A stretch of 64,000 bases of DNA, taken from positions 1 through 64,000 of the forward strand of contig JACCGJ010012943.1 in assembly GCA_013407085.1 (NCBI GenBank), in the 5' to 3' direction. The position numbers and the translations under genes were made by a program. The notes below the pieces were generated by a model, which did not search any database, was not told the origin of the DNA, and saw nothing but the letters and a program-made list of their open reading frames with translations. Of the stretch, positions 35,903-47,189 are shown piece by piece. Source of the DNA: Atriophallophorus winterbourni (lineage: Eukaryota; Platyhelminthes; Trematoda; Plagiorchiida; Microphallidae). Position 1 is the first letter of the stretch. The number at the start of each line of letters is the position of its first letter.

Positions 35903-35937
35903 GGACGTTTCGTCATCAGGCTAGATGACATCATCAG
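35903..35937 (-). ncRNA. Hammerhead ribozyme-like motif, PLE copy 3
   Basis: CTGATGA, perfect 6-bp helix II and GAAACGTC are all present at the unit 3 to unit 2 junction. Helix I is slightly weaker (GTTTG upstream of CTGATGA). Confidence 0.65.
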
Positions 35938-36008
35938 CAAACCTTCTTTCGAAGCGTCTTGTAGTTGGAATTCGTTGGTTATTATACCGCTTGTCTGTCC
36001 GTTCACGG

Positions 36009-38416
36009 TCACTCCCGCTGATTGGTCGAGTTCATGTTATGCCTTCTCCGTGAGCGGTTTCTCATTAGTCCATATGTTGCAGCCAGTTGGAGATGCTGGT
36101 TGATTGAATTTGTTGTTGAGTGCCACGCTTACAGGAATTCTCGCGCCGTCGGTCGTTTCCTCTGGCTAATAGTCTTGTGCGGTCCAGTCTAACTGATGTC
36201 CAAATGATCAATATGTATGGAAATCAGTGAATTCCGGTCCGTCGCGTACGGCCCAACTGGTTTCATGTAGTCTTGTGCTGATTTTTCGACCTGTTGTCCG
36301 ACGTAGTTCTTTTCGCAGCTCTGCTGAAATCTTGTAGACCACCTTCGACTGTTCTTCTTTGCCACTTTGCTTTCGTGTTGTTGAAGTGGTTGCGGACTGG
36401 TCGATGCTGGTTTTATGCTCAATTCGATTCCAAGTGGCCGAAGTACCCGCGCTGCGATTTCGGAGATATGTTGGATATAGGGCAGAGTGCGTCTGCTTCT
36501 GTTTTCTTCTGGGTTTCTTTGTTGGGGGCGGTTGAACCTGTTGCGTAGTATGAAGCTTCTTGGATATCCATTTTTCTTGAAAACTTTGAACAGATATTCT
36601 TCTTCTTTTCTCCTCAGTTCATCTGTACTGCAGTGGGTTGCCGCTCTTTTGAATAGAGTTCGGACGCAGCTGCGTTTGTGAGTGTTTGGGTGCTTGCTGT
36701 GAAAGTTCAGTATTTGATCCGTGTGTGTGGTTTTCCGGTAGACGCAGGTCTCTAACGTTCCATCGCTTGTCCGCTTCACTTGAACATCCAGAAATGGTAA
36801 ACAGCCGTCAACTTCAGTTTCCTTGGTAAATTGGATTCCGGTAAATACACAATTGAGCAGTCGATGTGATTCATCTAGTTCTGTACGTTTCATAATCACG
36901 AAGGTGTCGTCCACGTAGCGGATCCATAATTTTGGTCGGATTATTGGTAGGGCAATTCGTTCTAAACGTTGCATAACTGCTTCAGCAACTAAGCTGGAAA
37001 TCGGTGATCCCATTGGCGTTCCTCGGATTTGTTCATATATCTTTCCATTGAACTTGAAGTGCGTTTGAAGACACAGCTCGATCAGTTCCATTAAACTTTC
37101 GTTTGTCAATCGATTTCCATTATGTTCCGTTCCTTTTTCATTGAGTAACGATGATATAGTTTGCTTGGCGAGTGTTCTGTCGATTGACGTGAATAGTGCC
37201 GTTACGTCGAAAGAAACCATTAGTTCGTCCTCTTCGATCTTCACGTTCTTCAGTTTCCGCCAAAATTGTTCGCGGCGTTACCGAAATGTTCCGACCTGCT
37301 ACTATTATAACAATTTTTCTCCGCGCTCTTTCGATAACTGTATGTTGGTCTCCGGGCAAAGAAACATTTGGGCCGCAATGGAATATTTTTCTTTGTGTAT
37401 TTTTTTGGTAATCCGTAGAATCTTGTATAGTGGATTCTTTCGGCTTCTTCTCTCGGTTCTTCTACTCCATTCAGTTGTCCCAGAACTTCATTTCTTCAGG
37501 TTGCGTTGATTTTCTTTTCCAGTCGTTTTGTCAGGTCTCGTTATCCGTCTGTACTTGTTGTGTCACTGAGTTAGTTTGTTCAGCTTCTCGATATATTCTG
37601 CCTTGTTCCATTACGACGGTCATTCTTCCTTTGGCAGCGGGAAGTATAACGATGTTCTGGTTCGTTTCATTTGTTCAGCTGTGATTTCCTTTTATGATTG
37701 AGGTATGTTTATGTTCCTGTAAGTGCGGGTACAATCTTTGTCGGACTTCTCGCGCGTATCTTCTGATAGGTATGAGAACTTCAATATCGACTCCGAAATT
37801 AAGCGACAAACTGGGTGTGATCAGCGTGTTTTTCAAGTTGAGTTGGAGGCCACGGTCCCGAAATGCGTGTTCGTTCTCAGTAAGGGGTCTGTTGGATAGG
37901 TTTTTCTTGACCCAAAGTTCCCCGCTGGTATTGTCCTGATAAGGGGTGATATTGTGAATTTTGTTTTCCAGGTCACGCCGCTTGTTGGCTTTGGCTTTTC
38001 GGGTCGTTATTGTGATGGCGTTTTCTAAACGTTGCGTCAGTTCAGGTCCAAATCGTTCTTCACACTTTTGTCTCTCAATGTTGATTATGTCTGCGTATTT
38101 CTTCAAGCGGTTGTGTGCATCTGAAATGAGCATTCCCAGCCATTCTCGGTTTTGATGTTCCATTAGTTTCCACGCACGTGGATTGTTGATTGGGGGTCGT
38201 CGTTGTAAGGATTTCGGGGTCAGGTTTCTGCGTTGGCACTCGTGTAGGAAAAAGAGTTGTTCATATGTTGCAGCTGTTCTTCCACTAAAGCTTTCCCAGC
38301 GTCTGGCGTTTTTAAGCGTTGATCGCCCAAATTGTTCAGCAATAGAGGAAAATATTCGTAGCTCAGGATGTGGATGGTGCTCACCTTGTGTTCGCCGAGC
38401 TTGCGTAGTTGTTCTT
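36009..38416 (-). pseudogene. PLE unit 3: RT plus endonuclease, frame-damaged
   Basis: Open pieces are 37675-38526 (N-terminal region, with ELWVKKNLSNRPLTENEHA) and 36189-37244 (RT motifs A-C intact, running into a damaged GIY-YIG). Dense single-base indels lie in 36140-36450 and 37255-37880. Between them about 800 bp match units 2 and 4 with few differences. Confidence 0.85.
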
Positions 38417-38451
38417 GGACGTTTCGTCATCAGGCTAGATGACATCATCAG
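38417..38451 (-). ncRNA. Hammerhead ribozyme-like motif, PLE copy 4
   Basis: Perfect conserved boxes and helix II, with helix I pairing CAAGA to TTTTG. It is the most canonical copy, at the unit 4 to unit 3 junction. Confidence 0.68.
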
Positions 38452-38522
38452 CAAAACGTCTTTCGAAGCGTCTTGTAGTTGGAATTCGTTGGTTATTATA
38501 CCGCTTGTCTGTCCGTTCACGG

Positions 38523-40693
38523 TCACTCCCGCTGATTGGTCGAGTTCATGTTATGCCTTCTCCTTGAGCGGTTTCTCATTGTTCCATATGTTGCAGCCAG
38601 TTGGAGATGTTGGTTGATTGAATTTGTTGTTGAGTGCCACGCTTCCAGGAATTCTCGCGCCCGTCGGTCGTTTCCTCTGGCTAATATTCTTGTGCGGTCC
38701 CAGTCGAACTGATGTCCAAATTGATCAATATGTATTGAAATCAGTGAATTCCGGTCATGTCTGCGTACTGCCAACTGATGTTCATGTAGTCTTGTGCTGA
38801 GTTTGCGACCTGTTTGTCCGGCGTAGTTCTTTTCGCAGTCTCTGCATGAAATCTTGTCGACGACATTCGACTGTTCTTCTTTTGCCACTTTGTCTTTCGT
38901 GTTGTTGAAGTGGTTGCGGAGTGTTGATGCTGGTTTATGCGCAATGTCGATTCCAAGTGGCCGAAGTACCCGAGCTGCGATTTCGGAGATATGTTGGATA
39001 TAGGGCAGAGTGCGTCTGCTTCTGTTTTCTTCTGGGTTTCTTCGTTGGGGGCGGTTGAACCTGTTGCGTAGTATGAAGCTTCTTGGATATCCATTTTCTG
39101 GAAAACTTTGAACAGATATTCTTCTTCTTTTCTCCTCAGTTCATCCGTACTGCAGTGGGTTGCCGCTCTTTTGAATAGAGTTCTGACGCAACTGCGTTTG
39201 TGAGTGTTTGGGTGCTTGCTGTGAAAGTTCAGTATTTGATCCGTGTGTGTGGTTTTCCGGTAGACGCAGGTCTCTAACTTTCCATCGCTTGTCCGCTTCA
39301 CTTGAACATCCAGAAATGGTAAACAACCGTCAACTTCAGTTTCCTTGGTAAATTGGATTCCGGTAAATACACAATTGAGCAGTCGATGTGATTCATCCAG
39401 TTCTGTACGTTTCATAATCACGAAGGTGTCGTCCACGTAGCGGATCCATAATTTTGGTCGGATTATTGGTAGGGCAATTCGTTCTAAACGTTCCATAACT
39501 GCTTCAGCAACTAAGCTGGAAATCGGTGATCCCATTGGCGTTCCTCGGATTTGTTCATATATCTTTCCATTGAACTTGAAGTGTGTTTGAAGACACAGCT
39601 CGATCAGTTCCATTAAACTTCCGTGTGTCAATCGATTTCCATTATGTTCCGTTCGTTTTTCATTGAGTAACGATGATATAGTTTGCTTGGCGAGTGTTCT
39701 GTCGATTGACGTGAATAGTGCCGTTACGTCGAAAGAAACCATTAGTTCGTCCTCTTCGATCTTCACGTTCTTCAGTTTCCGCAAATATTGTTCGGCAGAG
39801 TTGACCGAATGTTCCGAATCTGCTACTAGGTATAACAATTTTCTCCGCAGCTCTTTCGATAACTTGTATGTTGGTCCTCCGGGCAAAGAAACTATTGGGC
39901 GCAATGGAATATTTTCTTTGTGTATTATTGGTAATCCGTAGAATCTTGGTATAGTGGAGTCTTGCGGATTCATTCTCGTTTCTTCTACACCATTCAGTTG
40001 TCCCATGAACTTCAATCTTCTCAAGGTTGCGTTGATTTTCTTTTCAAGTCGTTTTGTCAGGTCTTCGTTTATTCGTCTGTATGTTGTTGTGTCACGGAGT
40101 AGTTGTTCAGCTTTCTCGATATATTCTGCCTTGTTCATTACGACGGTCATTCTTCCTTTGTCAGCGGGAAGTATAACGATGTTCTGGTCTCGTTTCAGTT
40201 TGTTCAATGCTTTGATTTCCTGTTTATTGAGTGAGGTATGTTCTATGTTCCTGGTAAGTGCGGGTACAATTCTTCGTCGGACTTCTTCGCGCGTATCTTC
40301 TGATAAGGTATGAGACTTCAATATCGACTCCAAATTAGCGACAAACTGGGTGTGATCAGCGTCTTTCAAGTTGAAGTTGAGGCCGCGTCCGAGAATGCGT
40401 TGTTCGTTCTCAGTAAGGGGTCTGTTGGATAGGTTCTTGACCCAAAGTTCCCCGCTGGTATTGTCCTGATAAGGGGTGATATTGTGAATTTTGTTTTCCA
40501 GGTCACGTCGCTTGTTGGCTTTGGCTTTTCGGGTCGTTATTGTGATGGCGTTTTCTAAACGTTGCGTTAGTTCAGGTCCAAATCGGTCTTCACACTTTTG
40601 TCTTTCAATGTTGATTATTTCTGCGTATTTCTTCAAGCGATTGTGTGCATCTGAAATAAGCATTCCCAGCCATTCTCGGTTTTGATGTTCCAT
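38523..40693 (-). pseudogene. PLE unit 4: longest RT frame (650 aa), one late frameshift
   Basis: The frame 38741-40693 starts MEHQNREWLGMLISD and carries the whole RT: ILPADKGRMTVVMNKAEY, RFYGLPIIHKENIPLRPIVS, SFDVTALFTSID, GTPMGSPISS and YVDDTFV. A one-base loss near 39096 (ATTTTCTGG against ATTTTTCTTG in unit 2) shifts it out of the GIY-YIG frame, which continues separately at 38523-38888 (YAGQTGRKLSTRLHEH, with Gly-Gln-Thr kept). An extra G in a G-run at 40722-40727 lies upstream of this Met and would be harmless if translation starts there. By eye this is the cleanest unit. Confidence 0.9.
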
Positions 40694-40905
40694 TAGTTTC
40701 CATGCACGTGGATTGTTGATTGGGGGGTCGTCGTTGTAAGGATTTCGGGGTCAGGTTTCTGCGTTGGCACTCGTGTAGGAAAAAGAGTTGTTCATAGGTT
40801 GCAGCTGTTCTTCCACTAAAGCTTTCCCAGCGTCTGGCGTTTTTAAGCGTTGATCGCCCAAATTGTTCAGCAATAGAGGAAAATAAGCGTAGCTCAGGAT
40901 GTGGA

Positions 40906-40948
40906 TGGTGCTCACCTTGTGTTCGCCGAGCTTGCGTAGTTGTTCTTG
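40906..40948 (-). repeat. 43-bp terminal direct repeat, 5' end of PLE array
   Basis: The first 43 nt of the array on the minus strand. The neighbouring bases at 40949 onwards are unrelated to the unit sequence, so the array ends sharply here, one base after where hammerhead cleavage would fall. Confidence 0.85.
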
Positions 40949-43129
40949 TTTCTTGTTAGTATACTGTTATATTATAAAGTGGGACAAATAGTTGTTATGT
41001 TTCCATTTCTTATTATTTCATTATTGATCACATAATTTTATAATTTTGGAATAAATGTGGCAAAAATGCAATTTTTTAAAACAAGTTTTGCAATGAGTTA
41101 TACATACATGTTTTCAAAATCTTATTGATATTAAAAGGAAATCATTTCCTTGTGAGTAATGAGATATAGGGTAAATTTCGTTCCAAAATACTGACGGTAA
41201 CTGAAGTTACCAACTCAAAGTATCCTGGAAAATATATACATCCAACATAAAAATCAATCATGTGTTTATTTAATTCAGAATTAAGCAGAATAACACAAAA
41301 CATTCCCTAAAATAATAATATCGAATTCCCGTAGATAAAAGGTTGAATCATCCGTTGATTCGTATCTTACAATCGTAGGATGGTTTACTTAACTTCTATT
41401 TTGCAATGACGCGCAACTGATAGAGGGTGTACAACATGTTCTCTCAATTAAGTGTTTTTCTTTATTTGCAGTTGTGTATCGGTTTGCAACAGAGATGATA
41501 ATGTCTGTATTCCAATAACTTCTATTTAATTGTGAACAAAAGGGCCAAATAGTAACATAGCTGTGATTCTCCTGATCCTATTTATGAACATATCACTACT
41601 AATTTCTCGCTTTTTGCCTTCATCAGTTGCGGACAGCAAGATTAGCTTCAGTGAGGCCTGGAATAGTGGATAAGTGGTAAACAAAGTTTTTACTCGATTG
41701 CTAATGTCAATCAGATTAGCTCAGCAAAACTTTTGATTACCGAACCATAAAATTTTGTAAGTGCCGGGGATGTGAGCACTCGAACAACTGTTCATTTCAA
41801 TTCAATGATTAAATAATAACTAATTTGTTGAAATGTAAAATAATATTTTTTGTATTTTTTTAAAAATTTGGTTTAACTCAGAAATCCATATTGACATGCT
41901 ATTCCATAACATATGACCAACACGACCAGTATCCTTCGGTTTGCACCTGATCAGATAGGGACAAAAATATCATAATTCTTATGAATCATAACTGTGGTGG
42001 ATGGGTAAACTAATTGTATTATGTAATCCACTGTTGCATCTCGTTGACATGGCTAACACTTCAACACATTTTATGTATGTGAACAAATGTGCTTGAAAAT
42101 GTGTCCTGTCATACTCATCCAAAAACAGTTACTTACAAGTTCAGTTGATTTAACTCAGTTTGCTTCAATAGAATCCTTTGCAACATGGCCAACGATGTTA
42201 AACTCATCCACAAAGGTCAATGCTGCATTTTGATAATGATATTTTTGTTTTACTGACAATTGTGGATCACAAAATAGACCAATTTTTATAAAAATGAATC
42301 TGAGCGATTATTCAGGATTTATAATAAATCTAATAAAGGGATGTTTGTGAAAGTTAACAAGTGGTGTTCTTTTCGTCCGACTGACGACAATAACTACAGA
42401 ATAATTGTGTTTTTTAAATAATAAAAACATTTCACAGCTAGATTGCAACTTAGCTCCTTGTTAAACGAAATGATTGTTTTTGAAACCTTAAAGCCACAGC
42501 ATTTCCACTGATATACTCATTGCCCAAGCGAATTTAACGACACTGCCAAACTTGAGTTGATATATATTGTGTAACGCAGATTGGAAATTCCACATTATTT
42601 AGCTAAAACCATAGTCTGATGACACCTACGGTGGACAATTAATGAATATGTAATAGAATAGTGCTTGTTACGCATGTGATTAAAATAGCTTAATAATATA
42701 CGAGGTTTTTTTACAATCCAGAAACGTGAGCATTAGGGATGTAGGTTACTGTTCAATATAAACAAGTAGGCAATATTTTACAATCGCAATCTTCTTGTAT
42801 GGTTTAAAATGATCAATTCTATAAACAATTTTAATTAACGTTTAAAAAAATTATAAAAATAATACTTCCTGATAGCTCTACCATTTAATGCACAAGTAAA
42901 TGTTAATATAATCATAAGATTGCATAAATCATGTCCGTTTCGCAATTTGTCATCGAATCTCAAATATTTTCTAATTCTGCGAATTAATTTGTTAACACCT
43001 TCCAGTAACTTAAACGAAATGTTAGCACGATTGATTGAAATAAGTTGGACCCTTCACTGCTGCAAATTCAAGGAAAGTCGTATGCGTTCTTGGTGAAGTT
43101 GCCGTATATCCAACAAATAGTGCTATGTC
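40949..43129. other. AT-rich DNA, no gene; one small repeat
   Basis: No coding frame of note on either strand. The only feature recognised is the minus-strand SINE-like repeat at 41590-41690. Confidence 0.5.
41590..41690 (-). repeat. SINE-like repeat with hammerhead-like core
   Basis: Minus strand: GGCCTCACTGAAGCTAATCT, TTGCTGTCCGC, then CTGATGA (41620-41626), AGGCAAAAAGC and GAAATTAG. The order and the GGC/GC mini-stem match the intron 3 copies at 15950-16085. Confidence 0.5.
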
Positions 43130-43270
43130 CAATTACAGGTGGTGGTTGCATTGCTACTTAGTTTCCCTATGCTGAATACTAACCCAGGTCTAACGAAGAT
43201 TCTGTTAAAAAAGAGAAACGTTACCCAAAACTGCTTCAACCGATTATGTTTCAAAATAATTTTCCATGAA
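43130..43270 (+). repeat. SINE-like repeat carrying a hammerhead-like core, copy 2
   Basis: Second copy of the repeat at 12770-12935. The core (43190-43222) reads CTAACGA, then GATTCT with a loop, then GAAACGTT. The G of CTGA is mutated, but helix I pairs better than in copy 1 (GGT before the core with ACC after GAAACGTT). Confidence 0.5.
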
Positions 43271-43974
43271 TATGACTGCAAGATCGGTCCGAAACATTTT
43301 TCAACTTATTTTGATCAACATGTCACATCGGCATAACCAAAGTATTAAGGTGACATCGGCAAAGAAATATGTTCTCAATGACCGAAAGTGAAACTATGAT
43401 AATGCATTAAAAAAATTCCCAATGTTAGCATTATTAAGTAAATGTTTTAATTATGTATAATATGTAATTATTTATAATATTCTTAATACTTGAGCGACAA
43501 ATTTCAATCTGGAAAAAATCGATGTGTAACAAATATTTCAGCGGTTGTGAGGCGGTGGCAAATCCTCGCTTGAAAATACATATTCTGGCATGTTGTGTTT
43601 CTAAATTTTGTTTTATATCGGAATCATTTCCAAAGTTATCTGTGAACGAGCGACAAAACACCCATTTATAAAATATAACTATTCTAATATATTTCAAAAT
43701 TAGTTGTTTTGTTTCGAATGATGTGAAATTCAACATACGAAAAAGCAAGTTGCCGAACTTTAACAAGGATGTTCCGTTGACGTATCGAGTGTGTACTGAT
43801 AACTTGTTATTAATCTCGTTGGAAAAATATTTTGGATTATGTAATGTTGGAAACCAGAAGAACATCGTTCACTTCCAGAATATATACCGACAGGCCAGCT
43901 GATTGTAAGGTATATTTTAAAGTTTATTTGGTAGATTTTCGCTGGTAACGTTACCAAGGATAATGATCGTCTAC
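43271..43974. other. No recognisable gene
   Basis: Contains a minus-strand open frame (43434-43865, 143 aa) rich in Phe, Ile and Lys, as expected by chance in AT-rich DNA. No motif is recognised. Confidence 0.4.
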
Positions 43975-44280
43975 ATTTGCCTTACGATAAATTATGCGGT
44001 AGAGCTAGGGGGTCCGTGGCTGCAAAAAGATATTGGTATCTTCGATAAAATCTATCACAGAGCAACAAAGTTAGTAATGGTTCTTCGCAAAGTTTCTTAC
44101 ACCGATAGATTGCGTTGACTGGTTCTATGTGTCTTTTATGAAGGAGTATACGGCGCGATATAATTCTGACCTATAGAATTGTGTCTAACAAAAGACATCC
44201 AATCGGGCACAGTTACTGGCCGATCTTTTTGCAATAATTGTGTCTATATTCATATAAAGATTTATCACTTTGAGCAACGG
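43975..44280 (+). pseudogene. CR1-like LINE scrap (ORF2 C-terminal part)
   Basis: INYAVRA then GPWLQKDIGIFDKIYHRATK matches the (D/E)YAxxAWxPWLxKDIxLLxxIYHRATKLV block seen in copies B, F and H. SYTDRLR follows before stops. No tail is found. Confidence 0.7.
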
Positions 44281-45954
44281 CAATAGTTTAAACGTGCACG
44301 ACTTAGGGATAGCTTTCACATACAGAATAAATTTGGGTGAATTTGGGTGTGACGATTTATTCAATATATGTGAATGGTTGCATGCGCGTGCTTGCTAAAC
44401 CAGTCTATTACCAAACGAATTTCTTTTGGAAAATGCTAAGTGAATCATTGACAATCCGGGTGCATAATTTTTATGGAATGTCCGAAGGTTATTTATTTTG
44501 AAAACATTTCCACGAAAGACACTGAAAATACCCGGAATTTTTCCTCATTTCATTTGCTTAACATTATGCACCGAAGAACAATAACATTCTTAACTCAGCG
44601 TCAATGTTCTAAGTATTGTTCGACATTAACAGTTTCATGAGGTTTTGCTGAAGTCCCCGTATGTGTTATTTGTCTGAGTGATGAAAAAAAGTAAAAAAAA
44701 CCCTTCTTAATCCAGCTCAGTTATTTTATTCATCTAGCGTATGATTTCAATCTCATTGCACCTCATATGATTTATTTACATTAATTATGGCCTTAATTGG
44801 AAGCTCTTAGCAAAATATGTATTCCAATTGTTATGTGATTCACAAAAGGCTCTTAGCTGTTTAATTCCCGAACGAACTATTTCCAATTTTCTTCTATAAT
44901 TATTATCATAAATTTGATTAATGTGTTTATATTTGACAGGTAATGAAAACGAATGCCACAGTTAGCTGTGAAACGGAAAGATATTTTCTGTTTGAGGAAA
45001 TATTCATCATGCTATTAATTCGAGTGACTATTCAAAATTATCTGGCTATAATCGAAAAGAAAATTGAAATTAAAATGACTTTCCCCAAGTTGCATTGTCT
45101 AATGACCACGGGAATCACATGAGATTCACAATTGACATGAATTCATCAGTTTCATTGGATTTTGAAGCTCATTTTGGTTAGAAATTAACTGTCTTTAGAT
45201 TGTTCGACAAAAATTATGGTTTTGCAAAACTAGATGCATACGCATAGTTAAATTGGTCCTGATTTAATTAAAGCAAGTTATCGTCAGAGAGAATCTCAGA
45301 ACATATGTATAGTGTTTTCAAATAGGTGATTTTGGTCTTTCAGAATTTGTCACTACTGAAAGTAGTTAAACATCAGCATGGTTTCTTCCAAGCTGATGAA
45401 CGTTCCTACTTCCGGTGAAGCAGTTTTATTTACTAAGAAATAAACATTTCGCTGATCGAATACAGGAAAAGTATTCATCTACACTAAAAACTAGTATAAT
45501 TAAATGTTTCATCCCATAAATGTAGTTTGCAGGACAAATATGTGTAATTTTGAATAGGTATTATATGTGTCTAAAGTTTCATTAATACTTTTGAAAAAGT
45601 CCAAAACTAATGTGTCAATGAAATAAAATTGTTTCAGGATTAAGTTAAGAAAGCACACTCTCTAATTGAGAATTTTTCCATATAATTATTTGCGTTGATA
45701 TAATGTGAAGACCGGACACGAATTTGCTACACATGCTGAGCAAGCCTACGCAAGAAATGCAGGACATTGGTGATAACGGCAGTTTAATCGGCATTTCGAT
45801 TCGTACAATTCAGTATTTGTATTCAACCTCCGAATAAATAAATAAATCTTGACGTGAACGGTGGAATGCTTAAAATTTTGCACCAACTTTTACGTTAAAT
45901 GCTTTGGCTGTTTGATTGAAATACATACTAAATGTGATAAAGCCCTAACGTGAT
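44281..45954. other. No recognisable gene
   Basis: AT-rich sequence; nothing supportable on either strand. Confidence 0.5.
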
Positions 45955-47053
45955 ATGTTTTATTAACAAGGTTGATTTACCAGGTGTTTGCTACGTATGT
46001 GGTGCATGTCGAAGTAAACAGCATACCGATACGACTACAAATCCTCCCCACGAGGCAAAGCTGGAATCTCGAATAGAGATTTTGTAAAATTGCTATTGAA
46101 AACTTGAGGAAACATTTAAACCGCTTTTGGTAGATACACTTGCAAACGCAATTCGACCCGAGAAAAAAAGTTGCTCAAGACAAAAAGGAAAAAGAAATTA
46201 CACCAATAACTGCTTCCTTATCTTAATGTAATGATAGCTCATCCGGAAGTAATAAAGATGAACCTACTGAACCCTGTTTACCTAGGTCCTCATCTGGTAA
46301 AATTGTGAACACTTTGTCCTGGACTCCCCGTCGTCTAGTTGCTAGATCCGAGCCTCCCAAAAAAGCAATATTACCGCTCATTCTACTAAGACAGATATCG
46401 CTCTCAGTGTAATCTGCACAAGTATCCCGGAATCGACAGATTCACTTTTCTCAGCAAGAAAAGCACATGAGCTCAATGAATCGACTAAGCTCTGTACACA
46501 CATGGGCTTGAAAGCTTTAGTACCTACATCGATGACGCGCTTAACCCGACATGAAAGACTCCCCTCACGTAGACCGGCCGCGCCTATTAAGGGTGACATT
46601 GCGAAATAAATCTGAAATGGAGAAGTCATCCTCAATGCGTATCTACTCGGTGCTTGTGCCTGTTTGACCTGCCGAGTACAAGCCGACATACCTTGGTGGG
46701 AAAGGAAAGGTCGATCCACTCGTCGAGACCACTCTACCTCACGTAGTTTATTATTACTCGGTGTCCCCGAAAATGTTAATGCAGTATCAGCATCGGAATC
46801 AAAGCAACATGATTTGAAGCAATGCTTATACATTGCCGATAGTATTGGATCTCGTGATTCCATTGTAGTAGATACTGTTAGAATACCCATATCCTCCAAC
46901 TACAAATGCAATGGGCCCAGTCCTCTGAAAATCACTTTTCTAACGACTGAAATGGCTATCGCTATGAACACCGACTGCAACTCTAACCGCTCAAAACATC
47001 CACCAGACGTGAGACTAAGTGTGCCCAAGCGTGTTTCCTCAATGAAACCCTGA
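45955..47053 (+). pseudogene. LINE D ORF1, broken
   Basis: Finger remnant CYVCGACRS, then ALSVICTSIPESTDSLFSAR near 46395-46455, LTRHERLP near 46540, and the open piece 46664-47053 with IPWWERKGRS, LLLLGVPENV, NYKCNGPSPLKITFLTTEMA and DVRLSVPK. These are the CR1 ORF1 blocks in order, interrupted by at least three frame breaks. Confidence 0.75.
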
Positions 47054-47189
47054 GAACCATCGCAACCACAGCCTGATTGCAATCTTGTTATTGACAGTTT
47101 AAATGTTACCCAAAAAACGTTAAGGGTCGAGCTCATCGCGAGTCAGACCAATAGTTACAGTACACGATTCGACATTGTGTAAGACAAAT

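Larger units (their letters stand above)
30816..40948 (-). mobile_element. Penelope-like element, array of four head-to-tail units
   Basis: About 10.1 kb on the minus strand, with element 5' end at 40948 and 3' end at 30816. Four units of about 2.51-2.53 kb follow one another directly, each coding a Penelope-type RT and a GIY-YIG endonuclease. Hammerhead-like motifs occur at 30858-30892, 33386-33420, 35903-35937 and 38417-38451. The first base of the array corresponds to the base just after GAAACGTC, the predicted cleavage site. The array ends 43 nt past the last motif, so both ends share the same 43 bp (40906-40948 and 30816-30858). No target-site duplication is evident. Head-to-tail organisation with LTR-like overlap is typical of PLEs. 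Confidence 0.9.

Noticed and set aside
30798..40685. Many plus-strand open frames across 30798-40685 (60-144 codons) repeated every 2.5 kb
   Set aside because: They are antisense shadows of the minus-strand PLE coding sequence; they have no motifs and repeat only because the units repeat.
30700..41000. PLE array as a telomeric (Athena-like, endonuclease-lacking) PLE
   Set aside because: Each unit encodes a GIY-YIG endonuclease and no telomeric repeats flank the array.
43434..43865. 143-codon minus-strand frame as a host gene
   Set aside because: Composition is Phe/Ile/Lys/Asn-rich as expected from AT-rich DNA; no family motif or splice context recognised.
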